Shown piece after piece: positions 25,084 to 33,176 of a stretch of 49,912 bases of DNA. This DNA comes from JASLBX01 sp036373915 (GTDB taxonomy: Bacteria; Actinomycetota; Actinomycetes; Jiangellales; Jiangellaceae). Below the pieces are notes generated by a model. That model was not told the origin of the DNA and did not search any database. It worked only from the letters and a program-made list of their open reading frames with translations. Position 1 is the stretch's first letter. Each line of letters starts with the position of its first letter. The DNA is taken from assembly GCA_036373915.1 (NCBI GenBank), contig DASUUU010000125.1, positions 1 through 49,912 on the forward strand. The letters run 5' to 3'. The position numbers were made by a program, and so were the translations under genes.

Positions 25084-26100
25084 GTGGCGGTCGCGAACCG
25101 CGATGGCGTCACCATCCGCGACGTCGCGGCGCACGCCGGCGTGTCGATTGCGACGGTCTCTCGAGTGCTCCGCGGGACGACGCCGGTCACGCCCGCCACC
25201 CGTGACCGTGTTCTGGCCGCGGTCGCCGAACTCGGCTTCCGGCCAAGCGCTCTGGGTCGCTTCCTCGCAGAGGGCCGGCATGCCGCCAACGGCATCGTGT
25301 TCCCCGACCTGTCCGGGCCGTACTACGCAGAGGTGGTTCTGGGCTACGAGGAGATGGCCGGCGAGCTGGGGCGCTCGGTGCTGATCCTGTCCACCCACGG
25401 TCGTGACGCCGCCCCGGACATGGTGCGTGAGTTGGCCGGGCGGGTCGACGGGCTCGTCGTGTTAGGGCGGACGGTGAGTGACGACGTCATCGAGGAGATC
25501 GCACAGCGCGGCATTCCCGTTGTCGTGCTGGCGCGGCCGGCGCCGAGCGCGGTGGATTCGGTGAAGGCGGAGAACGACGAGAGCGCGCGGCGCCTAACCG
25601 AGCATCTCCTCGGTCATGGTTGCCGCCGGTTCGTCTTTCTCGGTGACGTGAACGGATCGACGGACTCCATGGAGCGGTGGTCCGGTTTCCGCGCAGCACT
25701 CGAGCGAGCCGGGATCACCGCGCCTGACGAACCACGCGGGGTCGGGCTGCGCGAGGAGGAGGGCGTACGCGCAGCGGACGATCTGGTGGCCGGTGAGCTT
25801 CCCGACGCGGTGGTCTGCGCCAACGACGAAGTCGCCCTCGGGTTGATGGAGGGATTTCGCCGGGCGGGGGTTGACGTGCCCGGTCGGGTTGCGGTGACCG
25901 GCTGGGACGACGTGATGGCTGCGCGCTACGCCGGCCTGACGACAGTTCGGCAACCGATGCGCGCGCTAGGGGCGCACGCTGCGCGGCTACTGGACATCCG
26001 GATCCGCGGCGATGCCGAGCCGCCGCGCCACGAGGTCCTGCCGACGGAACTGGTGATCCGGGACAGCTGTGGCCCGCACGAGCCGGGCAACCCGGACTAG
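25084..26100 (+). CDS. LacI-family transcriptional regulator of the sulfated-glycan operon
   Basis: 338 residues. The N-terminal LacI helix-turn-helix (TIRDVAAHAGVSIATVSRVL, about 9-28) and hinge (ALGRFLA) precede a periplasmic-binding-like sensor domain (about 60-335) with GIVFPDLSGPYYAEVV and CANDEVALGLMEGFRRAGVDVPG. It would release the upstream operator when the imported sugar or a metabolite binds. GTG at 25084 was chosen over GTG at 25069 because AGGAGG (25072-25077) lies 6 bases before it and would otherwise fall inside the coding region. First gene of the operon to 32673. Confidence 0.92.
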   Translation: MAVANRDGVTIRDVAAHAGVSIATVSRVLRGTTPVTPATRDRVLAAVAELGFRPSALGRFLAEGRHAANGIVFPDLSGPYYAEVVLGYEEMAGELGRSVLILSTHGRDAAPDMVRELAGRVDGLVVLGRTVSDDVIEEIAQRGIPVVVLARPAPSAVDSVKAENDESARRLTEHLLGHGCRRFVFLGDVNGSTDSMERWSGFRAALERAGITAPDEPRGVGLREEEGVRAADDLVAGELPDAVVCANDEVALGLMEGFRRAGVDVPGRVAVTGWDDVMAARYAGLTTVRQPMRALGAHAARLLDIRIRGDAEPPRHEVLPTELVIRDSCGPHEPGNPD

Positions 26101-26155
26101 CGACAACCCCCGGGCGGCCGCTCGCCGCTCGGCAATTAGAGAGGTGCCTGTATCG

Positions 26156-27427
26156 ATGAGGACTAGAACACTCGTCGGCGTGATCGCCGCGGCCGCGCTG
26201 GTGCTGGCCGCCTGTGGGCGGGACGATGCCGACGACGGCGCAGAAGCCAACGCTGAGGCGACACCGGCTCCCGCGGAGACGGGACCGGTAGAGGGTGAGA
26301 TCTCGGTCTGGGCGATGGGCACCGAGGGTGAGAACCTCGGTGTCCTGGCCGAGGACTTCATGGCCGCGAACCCGGAGGTCACGGTGGACGTGACCCCGGT
26401 TCCGTGGGACGCGGCGCACGAGCGGATCGTGAACGCGATAGCGGGCGGGCAAGTCCCGGACGTCAGCCTTATCGGCACGACGTGGATGGGTGAGTTCGCC
26501 TCACTGGGCGGGCTCGATCCGACGCCTGAAACCATCGATCCCTCGCAGTTCTTCGAGGGTGCCTGGAACACGACGGTGGTCGACGGGGTGAGCTACGGAG
26601 TCCCCTGGTACGTGGAAACCCGGCTGCTCTATTACCGTACGGATCTGGCCGAGGAGGCCGGCTTCACCGAGCCGCCGGCGAACTGGGACGAGCTCAAGCA
26701 GCTTGCCGAGGGCATGGCACAGGCCGGCGCCGATTACGGCATCGGCCTTCAGCCCTCCCAGACCGGGGCGTGGCAGACGTGGATGCCGTTCTTCTGGCAA
26801 CAGGGCGGCGAGATCGTCGACGACAGCGGCAACTTCACGCTGGGTTCCGAGGCTTGTGTCGAAGCGCTGACCTATTACGACTCCTTCAACGAGGAAGGCC
26901 TGTCGCCCGCGGCCGATTTCCCCGAGATCGTGATCGAGGACGCCTTCGCCAGTGGCGAGCTCGGTTCGTTCATCAGCGGACCGTGGATGATCGGCATCAT
27001 CACCGATGCAGGGGCCGATCCCGAGACCTGGACGGTCGCGCACCAGCCGACCGAGCAGTCCGGAACCTCGTTCGTCGGTGGCGGCAACCTGGCCGTGTTA
27101 GCAGACAGCGACAACAAGGCCGCGGCCTGGGCGTTTGTGGAGTACGCAAGCCAGCCCGAGGTTCAGGTGAAGTGGTACGAGACAGTGAGCGACCTGCCTG
27201 CGGTCCAGGCGGCCTGGGACGACCCGGCCCTGGCTGGTGACGAACTGCTCGCCGCGTTCGGCGATCAGCTCAACGACGCCAAGGCGCCGCCGTCGATCCC
27301 GACCTGGGAACAGATCGCCTCAGTGATCGACGCGCAGATCGAGCAGGTGACGCTCGGCGACGCGACTCCCGAGGACGCGTGCCAGGCGATGCAGGACGAA
27401 GCCTCCTCGATCGGCACTGGACTGTAG
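26156..27427 (+). CDS. ABC-transporter sugar-binding lipoprotein (family 1 SBP)
   Basis: 423 residues: signal peptide with lipobox LAAC (Cys20), an acidic linker, then a type I extracellular solute-binding fold (ISVWAMGTEGENLGVLAEDFMAANPEVTVDV; VPDVSLIGTTWMGEFASLGGL; VSYGVPWYVETRLLYYRTDL). It is anchored to the outer face of the membrane and hands its sugar to the two permeases that follow. The ATG follows a GAGAGG ribosome-binding site by about 11 bases. Binding-site aromatic residues are frequent (W, Y), fitting an oligosaccharide ligand; the sulfatase next door suggests the ligand is sulfated. Confidence 0.93.
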   Translation: MRTRTLVGVIAAAALVLAACGRDDADDGAEANAEATPAPAETGPVEGEISVWAMGTEGENLGVLAEDFMAANPEVTVDVTPVPWDAAHERIVNAIAGGQVPDVSLIGTTWMGEFASLGGLDPTPETIDPSQFFEGAWNTTVVDGVSYGVPWYVETRLLYYRTDLAEEAGFTEPPANWDELKQLAEGMAQAGADYGIGLQPSQTGAWQTWMPFFWQQGGEIVDDSGNFTLGSEACVEALTYYDSFNEEGLSPAADFPEIVIEDAFASGELGSFISGPWMIGIITDAGADPETWTVAHQPTEQSGTSFVGGGNLAVLADSDNKAAAWAFVEYASQPEVQVKWYETVSDLPAVQAAWDDPALAGDELLAAFGDQLNDAKAPPSIPTWEQIASVIDAQIEQVTLGDATPEDACQAMQDEASSIGTGL

Positions 27428-27432
27428 CCGTC

Positions 27433-28368
27433 GTGACGGCTCCCGCCACCGCCATCCGTGAGCCGGCCGGCGAGCGACACCACGCCGGCCGGCCACGGTG
27501 GCGGTCGAACCTGGTGAGCTGGAGTTTCACGCTGCCGTTCGTCGTGCTGTTCGTGGTCTTCATGGCCGGGCCGATTGTCGTCTCGCTCATCACCAGCTTC
27601 ACCGACCTTCGAGTCACCGACATCAGCAGCCCGTTCGCCGTCGACTTCGTCGGGCTCGAGAACTACATCAATGTTCTGGGTGACGCCAGGTTCCAGCGCG
27701 CGGCGGTCAACACCGCCGTCTACGTCGTGGCGGGCGTGACGCTCACGATGGGCTTCGGGCTGCTGATCGCAATCGGCCTCAACCAGGCGGTCGTCAAGTT
27801 CCGAACCCTCTTCCGGGTCGGCTACTACCTGCCGTACGTCACGAGCATCGTGGCCATCGCGGTCGTGTGGCGGCTCCTGCTTGCAGAACATACCGGCTTG
27901 GTGAACGCCGTGCTGAGCGTGCTCGGTATCGACGGACCGGGCTGGCTGACCGACACCAGGTTCGCGCTCGGATCGCTGATAGTGATGGCCGCGTGGCGCG
28001 GTACGGGCTTTCTGATGGTCATCTTCCTCGCGGGCCTGCAGTCGATTCCCGCTGAGCTGTACGAGGCGGCAGAAGTCGACGGCGCTGGCCGGTGGCAGCG
28101 GTTCACGTCGATCACGCTCCCGCTGCTCCGGCCGACTCTGCTGCTGACGGCGGTGATCGCAAGCATCGGCTGGCTGCAGTTCTTCGAGGAGCCGTTCGTC
28201 ATGACTCAGGGCGGCCCGCTGAACTCCACGCTTTCCGTGGCATACCACACCTACAACCAGTTCAGCTTCGGCAACTACGGGCCGACGGCCGCGATCAGCT
28301 ACCTGCTGTTCCTGGCGATCGCACTGCTCACGGTCGTGCAGTTCCGGCTCTTCCGGTCGAAGACCTAG
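27433..28368 (+). CDS. ABC-transporter sugar permease, MalF type
   Basis: 311 residues with six membrane spans and the EAA loop (ELYEAAEVDGAGRWQRFTSITLPLL) that contacts the ATPase. It opens with a short Arg-rich tail and SWSFTLPFVVLFVVFMAGPIVVSLITSF, typical of CUT1 permeases. GTG start 5 bases after the lipoprotein stop. It pairs with the next gene to form the channel. No ATPase gene is found in the operon, so the transporter probably uses a shared MsiK-like ATPase encoded elsewhere, as is common for actinobacterial CUT1 systems. Confidence 0.93.
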   Translation: MTAPATAIREPAGERHHAGRPRWRSNLVSWSFTLPFVVLFVVFMAGPIVVSLITSFTDLRVTDISSPFAVDFVGLENYINVLGDARFQRAAVNTAVYVVAGVTLTMGFGLLIAIGLNQAVVKFRTLFRVGYYLPYVTSIVAIAVVWRLLLAEHTGLVNAVLSVLGIDGPGWLTDTRFALGSLIVMAAWRGTGFLMVIFLAGLQSIPAELYEAAEVDGAGRWQRFTSITLPLLRPTLLLTAVIASIGWLQFFEEPFVMTQGGPLNSTLSVAYHTYNQFSFGNYGPTAAISYLLFLAIALLTVVQFRLFRSKT

Positions 28369-28376
28369 AGGATCCG

Positions 28377-29264
28377 ATGACGACACTCACGCCCACGCGC
28401 ACCGAGCCAGCGGTCACCACACCGAAGAGCGCACGCCGCCGGCGCGGCGGCCTCTGGCTGCACGTGCTGCTCATCGGGGGCCTGCTGGTCGTGATCACGC
28501 CGTTCGTGTGGATGGTGCTCGGGTCGATCAAAACCACCGCGGAACTGCGCCAGTCGCCGCCAACCTGGCTGCCACGAGACCCGACTCTCGGCAACTACGT
28601 CGACCTGTTCGAGCGGCTCGACTTCGCCCGCTATTTCTTCAACACGACCTTGGTCGCCGGTGCGGTGACGCTCGGGAACCTGCTGTTCTCGTCCATGCTC
28701 GGCTACGCACTGGCCAAGCTGGACTTCCCAGGCAAGCGGGTGCTGTTCGTGCTGATGCTCGGCACGTTGATGGTGCCGGCCATCGTGACGTTCATGCCGT
28801 TGTTCGTACTCATCTCGAACATGGGCATGGTCAACACCTATCCCGGACTCATCCTGCCGACGCTGGCCGGTGCGTCTGGTGTGGCGTTCGGCGGCTTCCT
28901 GATGCGCCAGTACATCCAGGGCCTGCCTGACGAGCTCATCGATGCCGCCCGGGTCGACGGAGCCGGTGAGTACCGGATCTTCTTCAACGTCATCCTGCCC
29001 TTGTGCGGACCGGCCCTGGCCGCGCTCGCGATCCTCACGTTCCTCGCCGCCTGGAACAACTTCCTGTGGCCCCTTGTCGTGGCCACCACCGAAGACATGT
29101 ACACGCTCCCGGTGGCCATCGCCCTGTTCGCCGTCGGCCAGCACGAGACAAACCATGGCCTGCTCCTGGCCGGCGCGGTGACTGTGGTGCTGCCCGTCGT
29201 CCTCGTGTTCATTGTGCTTCAGCGCTACTTCACCCAGGGCATCGCCATGACCGGCATCAAGTGA
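28377..29264 (+). CDS. ABC-transporter sugar permease, MalG type
   Basis: 295 residues, six spans, with the EAA-type loop ELIDAARVDGAGEYRIFFNVILPLCGPAL and the CUT1 MalG ending (QRYFTQGIAMTGIK). ATG at 28377 lies 8 bases after the stop of the partner permease and follows GAGGA. Forms the translocation heterodimer with the preceding gene. Confidence 0.93.
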   Translation: MTTLTPTRTEPAVTTPKSARRRRGGLWLHVLLIGGLLVVITPFVWMVLGSIKTTAELRQSPPTWLPRDPTLGNYVDLFERLDFARYFFNTTLVAGAVTLGNLLFSSMLGYALAKLDFPGKRVLFVLMLGTLMVPAIVTFMPLFVLISNMGMVNTYPGLILPTLAGASGVAFGGFLMRQYIQGLPDELIDAARVDGAGEYRIFFNVILPLCGPALAALAILTFLAAWNNFLWPLVVATTEDMYTLPVAIALFAVGQHETNHGLLLAGAVTVVLPVVLVFIVLQRYFTQGIAMTGIK

Positions 29265-29285
29265 ACCGTCCGCCGTGACTAGGAG

Positions 29286-29393
29286 ATGGCAGTGAGACGA
29301 CACCTGGCAGCGGGTGCGGCCAACAAGATCCTCGAGCCGTCGCTACCAACCCTCATGGAGATCGATCAGGTCGGGGCGGGCCGGATCGCGTGA
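29286..29393 (+). CDS. Possible 35-residue coupled ORF before the sulfatase gene
   Basis: ATG at 29286 follows AGGAG directly and opens 35 codons (MAVRRHLAAGAANKILEPSL, then PTLMEIDQVGAGRIA) ending in TGA, whose TG forms the GTG start of the sulfatase (GTGA overlap at 29390-29393). This layout implies translational coupling. The peptide has no known match and could instead be a remnant of a lost gene. Confidence 0.35.
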   Translation: MAVRRHLAAGAANKILEPSLPTLMEIDQVGAGRIA

Positions 29394-30835
29394 GCGCGCC
29401 ACGCCCCAACGTCTTGTTCGTCATGGCCGACGATCATGCCGCCGGTGCTGTGTCGGCCAACGGCAGCCGCATCATGAGGACCCCGGCCATCGATCGCCTC
29501 GGCTCGGAGGGGGCGCGGTTCGACCGAGCCTTCTGCGAGAACTCGCTGTGCACCCCGTCACGGGCGGCCATCCTCACCGGCGTGTACAGCCACGTCCACG
29601 GCGCCACAACCCTGGACACGCCGTTCGACGCTCGCCAGCCGGCGTTCCCGGGACTGCTCCGGGACGCCGGCTACCAGACGATGCTGGTCGGTAAGTGGCA
29701 CCTGGGTCACGGGGGAGTCCACGACCCGAACGGTTTCGACCGGTGGAGCGTCCTGCCCGACCAGGGTGAGTACCACGACCCGACGTTCCTTCAACCCGGT
29801 GGCCGGGCCGTCGTCCGTCTCGGCTACGTCACCGACGTGATCACCGATGTGGCGCTGGCATGGCTGGCCGAGCGCGACCGAACGAAGCCGTTCTGCCTTC
29901 TGGTGCATCACAAGGCGCCGCACCGCCCGTGGGAACCCGCACCGCGCCACGCCGGTCTGTTCGAGTGCGAGGACGTCCCGGAACCGCCGACTCTGCGGGA
30001 CGACTACTCGGGTAGGGCATCGCCGGCCCGCGAGGCCCGAATGCGGATCGCTGAGCACCTCACCGAGCAGGATCTCAAGGGCCCGGTGCCGCCGGGCCTG
30101 TCCGGCGACGCCGAGCTGTGCTGGCGATACCAGCGGTACATCAAGGACTACCTGCGCTGCGTGGCGGCGCTCGACGACTCCGTGCGCCGGTTGCTCGATG
30201 CGCTCGACGCCGAGGGGGTGGCCGATGACACGGTTGTCGTCTACACGTCCGACCAGGGATTCTTCCTCGGTGAGCACGGCTGGTACGACAAGCGGTTCAT
30301 GGACGAGGGGTCGATCCGGATGCCACTTCTGGTCCGCTATCCCCGGCTGGTGCCACCGGGGTCGGTGATGGACCGGATCGTCGTCAACGTGGACTTCGCA
30401 CCGACCCTTCTGGAACTCGGCGGGGCGCCGATACCGGACCGCATGCAGGGGCGGAGCCTGGTGCCGCTGCTAACCGGCACGCCGCCGCCCGATTGGCGCA
30501 CGGCGATGTACTACCGGTATTGGATGCACCTTGATTCCATTCACCGAGTGGGGGCTCACTACGGAATCCGGACCGAGCGGTTCAAGCTGATCCACTACTA
30601 CGGGCAGGCGTGCGGCCAGCCGGGCGCAGCCGGCGAGCGTCAGCCACCGGAATGGGAGCTGTTCGACCTGACCGCGGACCCGTTCGAGCTGAGCAGCGTC
30701 TATCACGACCCGCAATATGCGACCGTGGTCGAGCAGTTGACCAGGGAGTTGCACCGCGTCCAGCAGGAACTCGGTGACACACCGGCGAACGGCTCAGCCG
30801 GAAGGCAAGCCGAGCACCAGAAAGGAGCACGATGA
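29390..30835 (+). CDS. Cytoplasmic Cys-type sulfatase
   Basis: 481 residues, sulfatase family S1. The signature CTPSRAAILTG begins at Cys54, which must be converted to formylglycine by an FGE enzyme not present here. Metal ligands are in MADDHA (13-18) and the later VVVYTSDQGFFLGEHGWYDKR, and GKWHLG is the conserved lysine motif. The enzyme removes sulfate esters from sugars. It has no signal peptide, so its substrate is imported first. GTG start shares bases with the preceding stop; its TGA overlaps the next ATG. Tail after residue 455 is polar and probably disordered. N-terminal context rules out a phosphonate hydrolase only by sequence pattern, so specificity is open. Confidence 0.93.
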   Translation: MSAPRPNVLFVMADDHAAGAVSANGSRIMRTPAIDRLGSEGARFDRAFCENSLCTPSRAAILTGVYSHVHGATTLDTPFDARQPAFPGLLRDAGYQTMLVGKWHLGHGGVHDPNGFDRWSVLPDQGEYHDPTFLQPGGRAVVRLGYVTDVITDVALAWLAERDRTKPFCLLVHHKAPHRPWEPAPRHAGLFECEDVPEPPTLRDDYSGRASPAREARMRIAEHLTEQDLKGPVPPGLSGDAELCWRYQRYIKDYLRCVAALDDSVRRLLDALDAEGVADDTVVVYTSDQGFFLGEHGWYDKRFMDEGSIRMPLLVRYPRLVPPGSVMDRIVVNVDFAPTLLELGGAPIPDRMQGRSLVPLLTGTPPPDWRTAMYYRYWMHLDSIHRVGAHYGIRTERFKLIHYYGQACGQPGAAGERQPPEWELFDLTADPFELSSVYHDPQYATVVEQLTRELHRVQQELGDTPANGSAGRQAEHQKGAR

Positions 30836-32673
30836 GCTCGACAGGGCGTGATGCCCGAACCGACTGGGAGGAGCGGATCGGCCGGCACGCGGACGTCACG
30901 ACGTACCAGGAGCCGGTGCTGGACCCGCCGCCCGGCTTGCGGGCTCGGGCGGGACGCGGGCAGGTCACGCTCGACTGGCAACCGGTCGATGGGGCGGTGG
31001 GCTACCTGGTGCAGCGGGCCGACGATCCAGCTGGGCCGTACGAGCCGGTCGAAGTCGGCGAGCCGTTGGTGCGCGCCGTCCCGCACCCTCCGTTCACGGA
31101 CACGACCGGCGAGCCGGGGCGCCCGGCGTGGTACCGCGTCTCCGCAGTGGCGGCGGTCGACGACCGCAGCCAGCCGGCGAGCGAGCCGATCGCCGCGACG
31201 CCGGCAGCGGACGGTGCGGCGCAGTGCACCGTCGTGGTCGACGCATCGTCCTCGCGCGGCGGCATCGACCGGCCCTGGCGGCCAATGATCGGAGCCGAGC
31301 ACCTGAGCCAGCTCAACTACGGCGACGGGCCGGGCGGCCGGCCGATCGGCGCTGAGTTCGCCGAGGCGCTGCGGATGGCCCATGACGAACTCGGGGTGCG
31401 GGCGGTTCGGGCCCACGCGATCCTGCACGACGAGCTAGGCGTTTACCGTGAAGTTGATGGCGAGCCGGTGCACGACTTCAGCGGCATCGACCGGATCTAC
31501 GACAACGTGCTCGAGATCGGGCTGCGTCCCATCGTCGAGATCGGCTTCATGCCGCGCGATCTGGCCCTGGAGCCATCGAAGACGGTATTCGAGTACGGCG
31601 CGATCATCTCGCCGCCTCGAGACTGGGAACGCTGGAGGGCGCTCGTCACGGACCTCACCGCGCACCTGGTCGAGCGGTACGGGCGGGACGAGGTGCGCAG
31701 CTGGGGTTTCGAGGTGTGGAACGAGGCCAACCTCGAGGTGTTCTGGTCAGGAACACCGGACGAGTACCTCCGGCTGTACGACGTCACCGCGAGTGCGGTG
31801 AAATCCGTCGATCGGGCGCTGCTGGTGGGTGGACCGGCGTCGGCCGCTGCCGGCTGGCTCGACCTCTTGCTGGATCACACCCGGCGGTCAGGATCTCCGG
31901 TCGATTTCCTGTCCACCCACACCTACGGCAATGCCCCGCTCGACCTGCGTCCGCTGGCCGCCCGCCACGGTAAACCCGGGCTCCCGTTGTGGTGGACCGA
32001 ATGGGGTGCGCACGCGGGCCATTTCAACCGTGCGCACGATTCGGTATGGAGCGCCGCTTACCTGGTCCGCGGCATGGTCAGTGCCATGGGCCGGCTGGAC
32101 GCGCTGGCCTACTGGACCATCTCAGATCACTTCGAGGAGCTCGGACGCCCGCCGGCCCTGTTACACGGCGGGTTCGGGTTGCTCAGCGTAGGAAACCTGC
32201 GCAAGCCGCGCTGGTGGGGTTTGTGGATGCTGGAGCAGCTTCGAGACGAGCGGGTCGCCGCGGACGTGACCGGTGACGGAGCGGGTGACATGGTCGGCGC
32301 GATCGCGTCCGGTGGCGGCAATGGCGAGATCGCCATCGTGGTGTGGAACGGTACCGCGGACGTGACCAAGTCCGGCGGCGAGCCGCTGCTCGACCGTGAC
32401 ATGGAACTGACGGTTACGCGGCTAGCGGCGGGACGGTACGAGATCCGCCACCGGCGACTCGACGAGCATCACTCGAACCTCAACCAGGCCTGGGCGGATT
32501 TTGCCCGGGGACGGGACTGGCCGGACGAAGCCGGCTGGGATGCGTTGCGCCGGGCCGACCGGCTGGACGATCTCGAGCCGATCTCGACGGTTGAGACGAA
32601 CGGCGAATCTGTGACGCTGTCATTTGCGCTGCCGATGCCGGCCGTGTCGTTGATCGAGCTGACGCCGGCATAG
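30832..32673 (+). CDS. GH39-family glycoside hydrolase with N-terminal FN3-like domain
   Basis: 613 residues. Residues about 32-125 read as a fibronectin type III-like domain (PPGLRARAGRGQVTLDWQPV, ending SQPASEPIAATP). The TIM barrel follows with acid/base Glu298 in WNEAN and nucleophile Glu390 in WWTEWG, the arrangement of clan GH-A family 39; a C-terminal beta domain finishes the protein. GH39 contains beta-xylosidases and alpha-L-iduronidases; the sulfatase partner makes an iduronidase-like or sulfated-sugar activity plausible but unproven. No signal peptide. ATG overlaps the sulfatase stop (ATGA). Last gene of the LacI operon. Confidence 0.88.
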   Translation: MSSTGRDARTDWEERIGRHADVTTYQEPVLDPPPGLRARAGRGQVTLDWQPVDGAVGYLVQRADDPAGPYEPVEVGEPLVRAVPHPPFTDTTGEPGRPAWYRVSAVAAVDDRSQPASEPIAATPAADGAAQCTVVVDASSSRGGIDRPWRPMIGAEHLSQLNYGDGPGGRPIGAEFAEALRMAHDELGVRAVRAHAILHDELGVYREVDGEPVHDFSGIDRIYDNVLEIGLRPIVEIGFMPRDLALEPSKTVFEYGAIISPPRDWERWRALVTDLTAHLVERYGRDEVRSWGFEVWNEANLEVFWSGTPDEYLRLYDVTASAVKSVDRALLVGGPASAAAGWLDLLLDHTRRSGSPVDFLSTHTYGNAPLDLRPLAARHGKPGLPLWWTEWGAHAGHFNRAHDSVWSAAYLVRGMVSAMGRLDALAYWTISDHFEELGRPPALLHGGFGLLSVGNLRKPRWWGLWMLEQLRDERVAADVTGDGAGDMVGAIASGGGNGEIAIVVWNGTADVTKSGGEPLLDRDMELTVTRLAAGRYEIRHRRLDEHHSNLNQAWADFARGRDWPDEAGWDALRRADRLDDLEPISTVETNGESVTLSFALPMPAVSLIELTPA

Positions 32674-32825
32674 TGCTGAACGCTGTGCGGCGTGGTCCTG
32701 TTCGTATCAGACCGCACCTTGTGGCGCGGGATGATCGGCCAGTCCACGCCGCCGCTAATAGCGCTAGTCGCAGCGCCGGCCGCATGACAGCACTGCACGG
32801 ATGAGAATGGGAGTTGCTCCCGGGG

Positions 32826-32969
32826 TTAGGTGAAGATGCTCACGCCACCTGGGCCAACGAGCAGCCCGACGACGATGAGCAAGATCCCGAATAGGAGGGA
32901 CCCTCGGAAGATCGTCACGATCCCCCAGATCACGAGGATGACGGCGATAAGCCACAGTATGAACTCCAT
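32826..32969 (-). CDS. Conserved 47-residue hydrophobic membrane protein
   Basis: Reads MEFILWLIAVILVIWGIVTI, then a short FRG turn, LLFGILLIVVGLLV and the end GPGGVSIFT. Two membrane helices joined by a tight Arg-Gly turn, both ends probably on the same side. The GPGG end is a motif I have seen in small actinobacterial membrane proteins of unknown role. It has no strong ribosome-binding site. Too short for default gene callers; codon use and hydrophobic pattern argue for a real gene. It lies between the sugar operon and the antiporter gene, on the opposite strand to both. Confidence 0.75.
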   Translation of the reverse strand: MEFILWLIAVILVIWGIVTIFRGSLLFGILLIVVGLLVGPGGVSIFT

Positions 32970-33094
32970 GACCAGTTGGATACCCGTCTCGAGCCACCGC
33001 TAACGCTTACGGGGCCGGTGATGGTCACTACGCCCCTGGATCGCCGGCGTCCCGATACGATCGGCCGTAGTCGTCCCCGCCAAGTGTCGCCTGT

Positions 33095-33129
33095 GACCGG
33101 CCTCTGACCGCCGAGGTCAGGGGCCGGTC
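33095..33129 (+). terminator. Strong hairpin between sugar operon and antiporter (terminator or leader element)
   Basis: Arms GACCGGCCTCTGACC (33095-33109) and GGTCAGGGGCCGGTC (33115-33129) pair over 15 positions with one G-U wobble, around a 5-base loop. It starts about 420 bases after the GH39 gene and 47 bases before the antiporter start. It could stop read-through from upstream or fold in the antiporter leader. Confidence 0.6.
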
Positions 33130-33176
33130 GGGGTTAGGCGTGAGTGGAGTGGATGAATGAGGGTGAGGGAGTCGGG

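Noticed and set aside
32764..32997. 77-codon minus-strand frame over the small membrane gene
   Set aside because: Arg/His-rich, overlaps the better-supported 47-residue frame; no ribosome-binding site.
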